NCBI RefSeq assembly: GCF_001748285.1
Contig: NZ_BDGT01000034.1
Span: forward strand, 1-64,000
Direction: 5' to 3'
Length of the DNA stretch: 64,000 nt
From: Thermogemmatispora onikobensis
Lineage (GTDB): Bacteria; Chloroflexota; Ktedonobacteria; Ktedonobacterales; Ktedonobacteraceae
Below the pieces are notes generated by a model. That model did no database searches and had not been told where the DNA came from. It saw only the letters and a program-made list of their open reading frames with translations. Both the position numbers and the translations under genes were made by a program. Shown here one piece after another: positions 7,503-15,835 of the stretch; position 1 is the stretch's first letter, and each line of letters begins with the position of its first letter.

Positions 7503-8916
7503 CACGCCAGAGCAACTCAGCCCTTCACCGTTCACCGTCATCAATGTGGGTGCCGAGCTTTTCGCCGAGGCCCTGCGCGCCCAGGGCGTTACTGTGACCA
7601 GCGTGGCCTGGCGCCCGCCCGCCGGCGATCCCGCAGCTTTAGCTCGCCTGCTGGCCGATCCGGCCATCGATCGCGCCAATGAGATCGCCGTGGGGCGCAT
7701 GCTGGCCGCCGAGCCTGTCCTGGTCGACGTCCAGCCCGCCCGGACCATCATCCCTCTCTTCCGCGAGACAGCAGGAGGCTATGCCTTGCTCCACGCCGGC
7801 CCGCCGATTACGTGGGAGCGCATGTGCGGACCCATGCGCGGCGCCATTATCGGGGCCTGTCTCTACGAGGGCTGGGTCCGCAGCGAGGAGGAGGCCGTGC
7901 GCCTGGCGGAGACCGGCAGGATTACCTTCGCTCCCTGTCACCATTATCATGCTGTTGGGCCAATGGCCGGCATCGTCTCGCCTTCTATGCCTCTGCTCAT
8001 CGTAGAGGATAGGGTGCATGGCAACCGCACCTTCGCCCCTCTGAATGAGGGATTGGGCAAGGTGCTCCGTTATGGGGCTTACGCTCCGGAGGTCATTGAG
8101 CGCCTGCGTTGGATGCAAGAGGTGCTCGGGCCGGCGCTGAGCCGGGCCTTGCGCCATGTCGGCGGCCTTGATCTGCGCTCGCTGCTGGCCCAGGCCCTGC
8201 AGATGGGCGATGAGGGCCATAACCGCAATAAAGCGGCTACCTCCCTCTTTCTGCGCCAGCTAGCCCCGGCTCTGGTCGAGACGGGAGCCTCCAGCGCGGA
8301 AACCGCCAGCGTGCTGCGCTTCATCGCCTCCAACGACCATTTTCATCTGAATCCTTCAATGGCAGCGGCCAAGGCCATGACGCTGGCGGGGGCGAACGTG
8401 CCCAATAGCAGCGTGGTGGTCACGATGGCACGCAATGGGGTCGATTTCGGTATCCGTGTGAGCGGGTTGGGCGAGCGCTGGTTTGTAGGGCCGGCCCAAG
8501 CGATTCAAGGCCTCTATTTTGCCGGCTTCGGTCCCGAGGATGCCAATCCTGATATTGGGGATAGCGCTATTACGGAGACCGCCGGGCTGGGCGCCTTCGC
8601 AATGGCTGGGGCCCCGGCCATCGTCCAGTTTATCGGCGGCACACCCGCTGACGCTTTGCGCTATACCCGTGAGATGTACTCTCTGACTGTGACCACGAAT
8701 CCTCAGTTCAGCCTGCCCAGCCTCAACTTCCAGGGAACCCCAACCGGCATCGATATCCGTCAGGTCTGTCGTCTGAATCTGCCACCGGTCATCAATACGG
8801 GCATTGCGCACCGTCTGCCCGGCATTGGTCAGGTTGGGGCCGGTATCGTCCATCCGCCGATGGAATGCTTCACCGCCGCTTTGCAGGCCCTGGCCGATAG
8901 CCGGCAGTCCGTGTGA
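7489..8916 (+). CDS. allG: DUF1116 protein, AllG (YlbE) family
   Basis: 475 residues from GTG 7489, which has a perfect AGGAGG (7477-7482) at 6 nt. The protein shows the DUF1116 pattern: ERMCGPMRGA near residue 110, HHYHAVGPMAGI near 150, and a long conserved C-terminal part with NPQFSLPSLNF and a final HPP. Its E. coli homologue AllG works with AllF and AllH. The 14-nt overlap with fdrA suggests a stoichiometric complex. The third partner (AllH, DUF2877) and the carbamate kinase of the E. coli operon are not downstream: the next gene is a convergent phosphoesterase. Substrate is therefore unproven. Confidence 0.85.
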   Translation: MVSPSTPEQLSPSPFTVINVGAELFAEALRAQGVTVTSVAWRPPAGDPAALARLLADPAIDRANEIAVGRMLAAEPVLVDVQPARTIIPLFRETAGGYALLHAGPPITWERMCGPMRGAIIGACLYEGWVRSEEEAVRLAETGRITFAPCHHYHAVGPMAGIVSPSMPLLIVEDRVHGNRTFAPLNEGLGKVLRYGAYAPEVIERLRWMQEVLGPALSRALRHVGGLDLRSLLAQALQMGDEGHNRNKAATSLFLRQLAPALVETGASSAETASVLRFIASNDHFHLNPSMAAAKAMTLAGANVPNSSVVVTMARNGVDFGIRVSGLGERWFVGPAQAIQGLYFAGFGPEDANPDIGDSAITETAGLGAFAMAGAPAIVQFIGGTPADALRYTREMYSLTVTTNPQFSLPSLNFQGTPTGIDIRQVCRLNLPPVINTGIAHRLPGIGQVGAGIVHPPMECFTAALQALADSRQSV

Positions 8917-9088
8917 GGTGGACTGGAAAGCAGGCCAGCCAGGCCGTTGCCCACCCAGCTCAATCGCCAGACTGGGACAGGAAGAGGAAAGAGGAGCCTG
9001 CTCCCCTCGGTCAGTCAAGGGCGCAGGCTCCTCGCCACCAGCATCCCAGCAAATGACGCGGGAAGGGAAGCGCTGACGGCCAGCCGCT

Positions 9089-9130
9089 CAGAAGGAGAGC
9101 GCGACCATTGGCCGTGCTCTCCTTCTGTTT
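9089..9130. terminator. hairpin between convergent genes
   Basis: 12-bp stem (9089-9100 with 9116-9127) and a 15-nt loop, followed on the plus strand by TTT. It lies between the stop of allG and the stop of the leftward phosphoesterase, where a shared terminator is expected. A second 11-bp hairpin without a T-run (8991-9001 with 9023-9033) precedes it. Confidence 0.55.
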
Positions 9131-10646
9131 AGCGCGGCGTGCCGCTCTGGGGATCGAGGAAGAGACGCGGTGCACGCGGGCCGGAGAAGTCGAACATCTG
9201 GGTCAGGGGACCGGCCAGCTCGTCAAAGGACTGATCGCCGATGCGACCTAGCTGCCAGTTATCTTCGATAAAGCGCAGGATCGAGGTCTGATCGGTCACC
9301 GTATGGTCGACGAAGTTGACCCGCGCGAAGGGCGAAATCACCAACAAGGGCAGACGAGGCCCATAGCCGCAGCGCCCAGAGTAGGCCCCTGGCTGTGGCG
9401 TTCCACACTGGCCCGCGCCAGTGAGCGTATCGTAGGTCGCGTCTGCTGAATGCATCACAATGGGCCCCATCACGTGGTCGTACCAGCCATCCGAATCGTC
9501 GTAGGCGATAACGATGGCCATGCTCTCCCAGTACGGCGAGCGCTCCAGGCGATTGATCGTGTCGACCAGGAACTGCTGTTCGTCGAGGGGGTCTGAGTAG
9601 CCAGCGTGTCCGTCCTGATAGGCGGCGGGTTTGAGGAAGCTAACCGCCGGTAGATGGCCAGCCTGCAGCGCGGCCCAGAAATCGCTGAGATCGTACTGAT
9701 GGTTAGCCTGGTCGCTACGCCCAATCATCTGCACCGAAGACGGCGGCAGATGATGTGGATTGGCCGTCGACTGATAATATTGGAATGGCTCATGATGGGG
9801 GATATAGTCGGTGACAGTGGCCCCACCAATGTTCTTGTGGGTCGCCCCACAGACTGCCTTGCCATTATTGACCGCCGTCGGGCGGAAACCACCCTGGAAC
9901 CAGCCCCAGGTGATGCCTTTGGCATTCAGGAGATCCCCTACGTTTTTGCCACTCAGCGAAGCTGTCGTCCCCACTGAGCAATCATCGAAAGCCGGACGAG
10001 CATCGCCGATCAAGGTGCCGTTGCTGATCAGGCCAGACACGTTGGCCGGCGTGGCACCATGCGTCTGACCAGAGACCAGATTGATGGCGCCCGGTGTCGA
10101 GGGGCCAAAGGTCGTGCCAAAGGAGTTATCGCTCATGGCAAAGTGCTGGGCATAGTTCCAGAGAGCGGTGACAGTGTTGCCATCGTAGTAGTCCAGCACA
10201 ATCGATTTATCGGTGCAGCTTGAGCCAGCCACCGACTGCACAAAGCGATCCATCAGGCCATGATCAAAAGCCTCTTGCTCATCATCATAATCATGATCCT
10301 GATCGCACGTCAGGGCCTGGGAGCGATCAAGCCGCTTCGGATTGGCGCTATTCGGGTTATGACTCAACAAGCTTGGCGTCAACCCGTTCACGGTGGGCGT
10401 GCCCGGTCGGGCATGGAAAGCAGGTTCTCCAGGAGGATTGAGCGCGACAGGATAGGTGGCGAAATAGTGGTCAAACGAGACGTTCTCGTCAAAGATAACC
10501 ACGAGATGTTGAATGGGAGTGGTCGTCGAGCGTCGTGCTGGCGTCGCTCCCATTTGAGACTGGGAAGGCGCAGCAGCCGCGGCCACCGTCCCCAACAGAA
10601 TGACCATTAGCAACATGGCCAGGCTAACTTTGAAGAGGCGCTTCAT
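9129..10646 (-). CDS. secreted phosphoesterase (phospholipase C / acid phosphatase type)
   Basis: 505-residue protein of the phosphoesterase family that includes bacterial phospholipases C. The N-terminus is a signal peptide (MKRLFKV, hydrophobic core LAMLLMVILLGTVAAAAA). The mature part begins with HLVVIFDENVSFDHYF, matching the family's ENxSFD metal-site motif, and further on shows GTTFGPSTPGAINLVSGQTHG, IVIAYDDSDGWYDH and PLLVISPFARVNFVDH. ATG 10646 was chosen over a frame extension to 10721 because GGAG lies 7 nt upstream and the signal peptide follows. It stands alone, convergent with allG. Lipid or phosphate-ester substrate cannot be told apart. Confidence 0.88.
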   Translation of the reverse strand: MKRLFKVSLAMLLMVILLGTVAAAAAPSQSQMGATPARRSTTTPIQHLVVIFDENVSFDHYFATYPVALNPPGEPAFHARPGTPTVNGLTPSLLSHNPNSANPKRLDRSQALTCDQDHDYDDEQEAFDHGLMDRFVQSVAGSSCTDKSIVLDYYDGNTVTALWNYAQHFAMSDNSFGTTFGPSTPGAINLVSGQTHGATPANVSGLISNGTLIGDARPAFDDCSVGTTASLSGKNVGDLLNAKGITWGWFQGGFRPTAVNNGKAVCGATHKNIGGATVTDYIPHHEPFQYYQSTANPHHLPPSSVQMIGRSDQANHQYDLSDFWAALQAGHLPAVSFLKPAAYQDGHAGYSDPLDEQQFLVDTINRLERSPYWESMAIVIAYDDSDGWYDHVMGPIVMHSADATYDTLTGAGQCGTPQPGAYSGRCGYGPRLPLLVISPFARVNFVDHTVTDQTSILRFIEDNWQLGRIGDQSFDELAGPLTQMFDFSGPRAPRLFLDPQSGTPR

Positions 10647-11256
10647 GGTTTGCTCCAACCTTTCCGCAAGCTCACGAGACCAGAAACTGGTCCTGCCTGG
10701 AATCGGTAAGCTCCTGATCATCCCGTATCGCGTCCGACAGCCGCCAGGAGTCCTCTGCCTGGCAGTGACTGTCTTCTCTGCAGCTCCGTGAGGAATCGTA
10801 TCACGCCTTCATTAAGCGGGCGCAAAGGTCAGGTTAAAGAATAGCGACTATGTTGAGTATAGCGAGAGCCGAAAAATTCATTCCTTCGAACCTATCGATA
10901 AATAAGCTAATATAACAGATCTATATATATTTTTAATCACCAAGAAGAAAGGTGATAACAAACCGAAGAAAGAGCAGACTGAGAGATAACGCCTGGCAGC
11001 CTGATGATCGAAGGGGTCAACTCAGCAACCCAGGCCGAGCTGTAGGGGATAGGAGAGGAGAGCAAAAAGCGCTGGCGGCTCTGAGCTGGCTCACTGGAGC
11101 AGGACCACCCGTCAACGAGCATCAGAGGGGCGAGCCTCCAGGAGAAGCCTCTCTGTCCGGCTTCCCGCTGGGCCCGCCCCCTTCTCAGACAGGGCGCAGT
11201 TGAGGGTATCAACGAAAGGATAGCAGGCTCGCCTGCTTTCTTTGCCAGACAGCTGC
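10647..11256. other. AT-rich intergenic region between phosphoesterase and exporter permease
   Basis: 610 nt. The part 10840-10950 is strikingly AT-rich for this genome. On the minus strand a CGC-TATACT box (10861-10856) could be the -10 of the phosphoesterase gene, but no good -35 is seen. A short inverted repeat AGCAGG/CCTGCT (11222-11237) lies just after the exporter operon's end; it lacks a clear T-run in the minus direction. No gene. Confidence 0.4.
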
Positions 11257-12594
11257 TTACTCGGTGCGCAAGGCCACAATTGGATCAAGACGGGCCGCGC
11301 GCTGCGCTGGATAGAAGCCAAAGACGACACCGACCAGGGCTGAGACACCGAAGGCCAGCAAGACTGAGAGCGGATCAAGCACAAAGGGCGTACTGGTAAA
11401 ATGTGTCAGCACCCAGGCCCCGATTGGGCCTAGCACGATACCGATCAGTCCGCCCAGGATGCTCAGCACCAGGGCCTCGATCAAAAACTGCGTCATCACA
11501 TCGCGCGGGCGTGCTCCGATAGCGATACGAATACCGATCTCGCGTGTACGCTCGGTCACCGAGACCAGCATGATATTCATGATCCCGATACCGCCGACCA
11601 CCAGCGAGACCGAGGCCACACTGACCAGGAGGATTGTCAGGGCCTGGTTGGTGCCCTGTACCGACTGCAGGACCTGGAGCTGATTGGCGATCTGGAAGTC
11701 ATCGAGCTGCGGGTTCGAAATGTTATGTCGTTGCTCCAGCAACTGCTCGACCTCATTCTGCACCAGGCCGACATCGGAGGTGCTATCGGCAGTCAGCACG
11801 ATCTGACCCAGGGAGCGCCCGCCGCTCAGACGCTGTCGGGCCGTTGTATAGGGTACATAGACAACGTCATCGGCATTGCGCCCGCCAGTGGTTCCCTTGG
11901 GAGCCAGCACCCCAATCACCGTAAAGGGAACGCCATTGATGCGCACACTCTGCCCCACGGGGTTGGCGCCTGGGCCAAAGAGGTTGTCGACGACTGTCTG
12001 GCCGAGCACAGCCACAGTATGGCCGCTATCCTCATCGTCCTGGGAGATGAAGCTGCCTTCCTGCAGCTGCCAGCCGCCGATCTGCTGATAAGGAGGGGCC
12101 ACCCCGACGACCGAAGTCGACCAGTTCTGGTCGCCGGCCACCAGCTGCCCCTGGGCATTAATCAGCGGGCTGACAGCGGTCACATGGGAGAGCTGAGCGA
12201 TCGCATTGGCATCGTCCAGCGTCAGCGACTGGGCAGACCCCAGGCCGCTGCTGACCCCGCCGGTGCCGCGGGCGCTACCAGGGAAGATCGTCAGCTGAGT
12301 CGGATTGAGGGCTGAGAGCCGCTGATTAATGGCAGCGGCGTTCCCCTCACTGATCGAGATCATCATAATCACAGCGCCGACGCCGATAATGATCCCCAGC
12401 GAAGTCAGCAGGGAACGCAGCGCATTGGCCCGCAAGGCTCGCAGCGCGCTGCGCGTCCCCCGATAGACAGCAGAGAAGCCGCGGGCCCGCCGATAGGCGT
12501 GAACGGGAGGCAGGAAAGCGCTACGGTCCAGCGGCGCCGGCTGTGGCAGCGTGGCATGCTGTGATGCACCAGTCTCGGGCCTCAGAAAGCTCAT
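11257..12594 (-). CDS. MacB/FtsX-type ABC exporter permease
   Basis: 445 residues. An N-terminal membrane helix with LRSLLTSLGIIIGVGAVI is followed by a large extracytoplasmic domain (about 100-310) and three C-terminal helices; the motif MLVSVTERTREIGIRIAIGA after the second helix is diagnostic of the MacB/FtsX permease family. The start ATG overlaps the ATPase stop (ATGA), so the two are translated together. With the ATPase and the HlyD-type adaptor it forms a MacAB-like complex, here in a probably single-membrane (monoderm) cell. The family moves macrolides, lipopeptides or signal peptides; the substrate is not evident. Confidence 0.92.
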   Translation of the reverse strand: MSFLRPETGASQHATLPQPAPLDRSAFLPPVHAYRRARGFSAVYRGTRSALRALRANALRSLLTSLGIIIGVGAVIMMISISEGNAAAINQRLSALNPTQLTIFPGSARGTGGVSSGLGSAQSLTLDDANAIAQLSHVTAVSPLINAQGQLVAGDQNWSTSVVGVAPPYQQIGGWQLQEGSFISQDDEDSGHTVAVLGQTVVDNLFGPGANPVGQSVRINGVPFTVIGVLAPKGTTGGRNADDVVYVPYTTARQRLSGGRSLGQIVLTADSTSDVGLVQNEVEQLLEQRHNISNPQLDDFQIANQLQVLQSVQGTNQALTILLVSVASVSLVVGGIGIMNIMLVSVTERTREIGIRIAIGARPRDVMTQFLIEALVLSILGGLIGIVLGPIGAWVLTHFTSTPFVLDPLSVLLAFGVSALVGVVFGFYPAQRAARLDPIVALRTE

Positions 12595-13400
12595 GAGGTC
12601 ACCTTCCTTCCCTCCTGTTCATGATCATGATCGTGATCGTGATCATGGGTCAGCTGCAGGCGGGCCTCCAGCGGCTCAGGATTGAGCGTGTCGCCCACAA
12701 CGCGCCCATCGCGGAAACGCACCTGGCGACGGCAATAGGCAGCGATATCGGCCTCATGCGTCACCAGAATAATGGTCAGGCCACGGCGATTCAGCTCCTG
12801 CAGAATGCCCATGATCTGAACACTGGTCTGGCTATCCAGATTCCCCGTTGGCTCGTCGGCCAGGAGCAGAGTCGGCGATGTTACCAGGGCGCGCGCAATA
12901 GCCACGCGCTGCTGCTGACCACCCGACAGCTCCGTGGGACGATGGTGAGCGCGCGTGCGCAGGCCCACCAGCGTCAGAGCCATCTCCGCTCGCCGCCTAC
13001 GCTCCTCGGCAGGCATCTGCATATAGGTCAGCGGCAGCTCGACGTTCTCCAGGGCAGTCATCCAGGGCAAGAGATTGAAATTCTGGAAGACGAAGCCGAT
13101 CGAGCGGTTGCGCACGTCGGCCAGCTCATTGGGGCTTAGCTCATCGACCGGCACCCCGTTGAGCAGATAACGGCCCGCCGTCGGCTGGTCCAGGCAGCCG
13201 AGCAGATTCATGAAGGTTGATTTGCCCGAGCCGGAGGGACCCATGAGAGCCACCAACTCGCCCGACCAGACATCGAGATCAACCCCCCGTAGAGCCGGCA
13301 CGACCGTATGACCCAGGTAATAGTTCTTGACAAGCTGACGGACTCGCACCAGGGGATAGGCGCGATGCCCATCAGCCTGCCGCTGCTCACGCTGCTCCAT
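12591..13400 (-). CDS. ABC exporter ATPase (MacB/LolD type) with His-Asp tail
   Basis: 269 residues. Walker A GPSGSGKST at 54-62, Q-loop in GFVFQNFNLLPWM, signature LSGGQQQR near 158, Walker B LLLADEPTGNLD and the H-loop in VTHEAD. The C-terminus is unusual: His and Asp alternate at residues 252-260, coded by a hexamer repeat, before EQEGRKVTS. The tail could bind divalent metal or simply result from repeat expansion. The start lies directly after the adaptor's stop, and the end overlaps the permease by 4 nt. Confidence 0.93.
   Translation of the reverse strand: MEQREQRQADGHRAYPLVRVRQLVKNYYLGHTVVPALRGVDLDVWSGELVALMGPSGSGKSTFMNLLGCLDQPTAGRYLLNGVPVDELSPNELADVRNRSIGFVFQNFNLLPWMTALENVELPLTYMQMPAEERRRRAEMALTLVGLRTRAHHRPTELSGGQQQRVAIARALVTSPTLLLADEPTGNLDSQTSVQIMGILQELNRRGLTIILVTHEADIAAYCRRQVRFRDGRVVGDTLNPEPLEARLQLTHDHDHDHDHEQEGRKVTS
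12621..12647 (-). repeat. hexamer tandem repeat in the ATPase gene
   Basis: Four to five units of ATGATC or GTGATC (plus-strand reading), in frame, coding the alternating His-Asp tail of the ATPase. Because the unit is 6 nt, changes in copy number would alter tail length without shifting the frame. Confidence 0.85.
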
Positions 13401-14816
13401 TTAGCGGCCACCTCCTCCTCCGCCAAAGAAGCGCGCCCCACCACCGCCGAAGCCGTTACCGCCCCCCAGGCCACTGCTACCACTGCCCGTGCTGGTCGTG
13501 GAGAGGTTAGAGAAGACGCCTCCCGTCGCACTGACCACCACCTGATCGCCGTCCTGCAGACCCGAGGTCACCTCGGTGTAGGTTCCATTGGTCAGGCCCG
13601 TCTGAATCACCACCGGGGTCAGCTGACCATTGCGCAACGTTAGTACCACGCGCGTGCTACTGCTGCTGCCTCCGTTGCCGCTGGTGCCAGAGGCACTGGT
13701 CCCGCCAGTGCTGTTGGCATTACCCTGGCCGAAGGAGATGCCGGCATTGCGATAGACCTGTGCCAGCGTCTGCCGGCTGATGGCGCCAACCTGCACAGCC
13801 TCATTGGTAAAGGTCAGGGCCTGGTTGGGCACCAGCAAGACCCCGATGCGCTGCTGGGTCGTGATATTGACGGTGGCCGTCATGCCCGGATAAATGTGAG
13901 CCCCGTTGAGGCTGCTCTGATCAACCGTCAGATCAACGGTATAGCTCACCACATTGGAAGAGCTTTGGCCAAGGATATCGACCGAGGAGACGGTCGCATG
14001 GAAGGTCCGGTTAGGATAGGCCGCCACCGTGAAGGAAGCCGGCTGACCCACCTGGACACTGGCAATATCGGCTTCATTGACAGCTGCGGCGATGGTCAGC
14101 GAGCTGGTATCTACAAGCACCATAAAGGCATTGCTCCCGCTGCTGCCGGAGGAGCCGGAGCTAGAGTTGGTTGTGCCAGGTGTCTGGCCGACCGTGCCAT
14201 TAATGGCCACGATCGTCCCATCGGAAGGAGCCGTCAGCACCGTCTGGGAAAGATTGTGCTGAGCTGCTGCCAGCTGATCCTCCGCGCTCTGGAGCTGACC
14301 CTGGAGCTGATCAAGCTGCGACTGCGCAGCCCCGCTGTTGACCGCATCATTGTAGGCCGTTTGGGCGTTGTTCACCGCCTGCTGGGCCTGCGTCACGGCG
14401 TCTTGCAGCGAGGGGGAATTGACCTTCGCCAGGACCTGGCCTTTGGTTACGTGCTGGCCCACTTGCACATCGATCTCGCTGATCTGGCCACCCACCGAGC
14501 TGGGAAAGTTCAGATTGTACTGGGCCCGCGGCATGACTGGCCCAGTGCCCGAGACGGTCACCGCGAGGTTGCCGGTGGTCACCGTCGCCTGCGTATACTG
14601 AGGCTGCTGCTGCGCCATCTGATGCATATAGGCCAGCGCACCGCCTGCAGCCAGCAGCAGAACGACCACCACCACAGTGGCAATCAACCACCCGCGCCGG
14701 CGCCGGCGACGCGGCGGCACAGTGAGTTTGGTGTCCAGACGCACCGCTTCCTCTGTAGCGATCTCACTCCCCTCGTCCTCCAGTAACGGCTGGAGATTCG
14801 TCTCGACATCAGACAT
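13401..14816 (-). CDS. HlyD/MacA-family adaptor protein of the exporter
   Basis: 471 residues. A cytoplasmic N-terminus with an Arg cluster (PPRRRRRRGW) precedes one transmembrane helix (VVVVLLLAAGGALAYM). Then come a lipoyl/barrel-sandwich half, a short coiled coil (about 125-180, rich in Ala and Gln), the second lipoyl half (LTAPSDGTIVAINGTVG), a beta-barrel domain and a membrane-proximal domain. The C-terminus is very rich in Gly and Ser, ending GGGARFFGGGGGGR. AAAGGAGAT lies 6 nt before the ATG. It should link permease and extracellular side; no TolC partner is seen. Confidence 0.9.
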   Translation of the reverse strand: MSDVETNLQPLLEDEGSEIATEEAVRLDTKLTVPPRRRRRRGWLIATVVVVVLLLAAGGALAYMHQMAQQQPQYTQATVTTGNLAVTVSGTGPVMPRAQYNLNFPSSVGGQISEIDVQVGQHVTKGQVLAKVNSPSLQDAVTQAQQAVNNAQTAYNDAVNSGAAQSQLDQLQGQLQSAEDQLAAAQHNLSQTVLTAPSDGTIVAINGTVGQTPGTTNSSSGSSGSSGSNAFMVLVDTSSLTIAAAVNEADIASVQVGQPASFTVAAYPNRTFHATVSSVDILGQSSSNVVSYTVDLTVDQSSLNGAHIYPGMTATVNITTQQRIGVLLVPNQALTFTNEAVQVGAISRQTLAQVYRNAGISFGQGNANSTGGTSASGTSGNGGSSSSTRVVLTLRNGQLTPVVIQTGLTNGTYTEVTSGLQDGDQVVVSATGGVFSNLSTTSTGSGSSGLGGGNGFGGGGARFFGGGGGGR

Positions 14817-14879
14817 GCTTACATCTCCTTTCAGAAGAAGGCTCCTTATTCGCTTCTGCTATCAACCGGCCTTCATTCC

Positions 14880-15662
14880 TTACCTCCCCTGCATCTGGGG
14901 GTTGATGATGACACTGGAGGCGGTTAGCTGACCCTGGCTGCCGTTGGAACCAACGACCAGCACCGTCACCCCGTTCTTGAGATCGCTCGCACTGGCAGCC
15001 CTGGTCTCAACGACGCGCGTGGCGCTGGTCAAGGTCAGCACAAAGTTGCTGCCGCTGCTATCGGTCACCGTCAGCCGATTACCGACGATCTGGGTGATGC
15101 TACCGCGCACGGCGCGCTCGCTTTGATTGCTGCCAGCGCCGTTAGCGCCGATGCTCCCTTGACCCTGGCGCCGGAAACAGGCCGTATTGACGTTGCCGCG
15201 ATTGCCGCCGAAGCCCTGACGTGAGCCCTGGCCACTCTGACCAGGGCCGCCGCCGTTACTCGCAAAGCCTGCCTGAACGCCTCCAGCGGCGATAGAGACG
15301 GCGGAGTAGGTACCGTCCGTGTCCTGGTTGACAAAGACCGTGACCTGCTCCCCATTCTTGAGGTCGCTCACCTTCTCTTGCACCTGTTGGGTGAAGCGCG
15401 TACTGCTGGTGTAGACCACCTGCTTGCTCTGACCCTGCCGGTCTCGCACCGTGAAGGAGCCAGTACTCACGCTTTGCACTGTCCCGCTCACGCTCTGAAA
15501 GCGTGGGGCAGGGGGACAGGTGGGGGTCGCAGAAGCAGAGGCGCCGACGCCCCCAGCGGTGCTGTTGGTGCCACAGGCCGCCAACAACAGGAGGGCCATC
15601 AGCGAGAGCAAGCCAGCGGCCCAGCGGAGCAGCTGACGCGCCGCTTGTCTGACAGTAGCCAT
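14880..15662 (-). CDS. DUF5666 lipoprotein with two repeats
   Basis: 260 residues. Lipoprotein signal peptide with lipobox LLLAAC (Cys about 30). Two DUF5666 modules follow (about 55-120 and 185-255), each with the pattern 'ItqIvGnrltV.d.sG....v..ts.Tr....a...dLk.G..V.V', seen here as SDLKNGEQVTVF and SDLKNGVTVLVV. They are separated by a Gly/Asn/Gln-rich linker. DUF5666 domains are OB-like beta modules of unknown function. The gene lies 63 nt upstream of the adaptor gene on the same strand, suggesting an exporter accessory or a surface sensor for the two-component system upstream. Confidence 0.82.
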   Translation of the reverse strand: MATVRQAARQLLRWAAGLLSLMALLLLAACGTNSTAGGVGASASATPTCPPAPRFQSVSGTVQSVSTGSFTVRDRQGQSKQVVYTSSTRFTQQVQEKVSDLKNGEQVTVFVNQDTDGTYSAVSIAAGGVQAGFASNGGGPGQSGQGSRQGFGGNRGNVNTACFRRQGQGSIGANGAGSNQSERAVRGSITQIVGNRLTVTDSSGSNFVLTLTSATRVVETRAASASDLKNGVTVLVVGSNGSQGQLTASSVIINPQMQGR

Positions 15663-15835
15663 CGTGCAGTGACTCCCTTCGCTTAAGCACTCTCTGGGTC
15701 TCGCTCATCACATCAGGGAATCTAGCTAACCGAGGATAAAATCGCTGTTAAGATCGCCTGGGGGGTGAGATTCTAGCTAGCTCCTCGCGAGAGGGAGTCG
15801 GCTTTGTGGATCATCCGACAGCGGCCACTGGCAGG

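Noticed and set aside
8991-9033. Hairpin after allG as the main terminator
   Set aside because: 11-bp stem without a T-run on either strand; the hairpin at 9089-9127 is better placed.
12621-12647. CRISPR-like repeat
   Set aside because: Only 6-nt units without spacers, in frame inside the ATPase gene.
13896-14786. 296-codon plus-strand frame opposite the adaptor gene
   Set aside because: Shadow of the real adaptor gene: His/Arg/Gly-rich translation, while the minus-strand frame is a clear HlyD-family protein in an operon.
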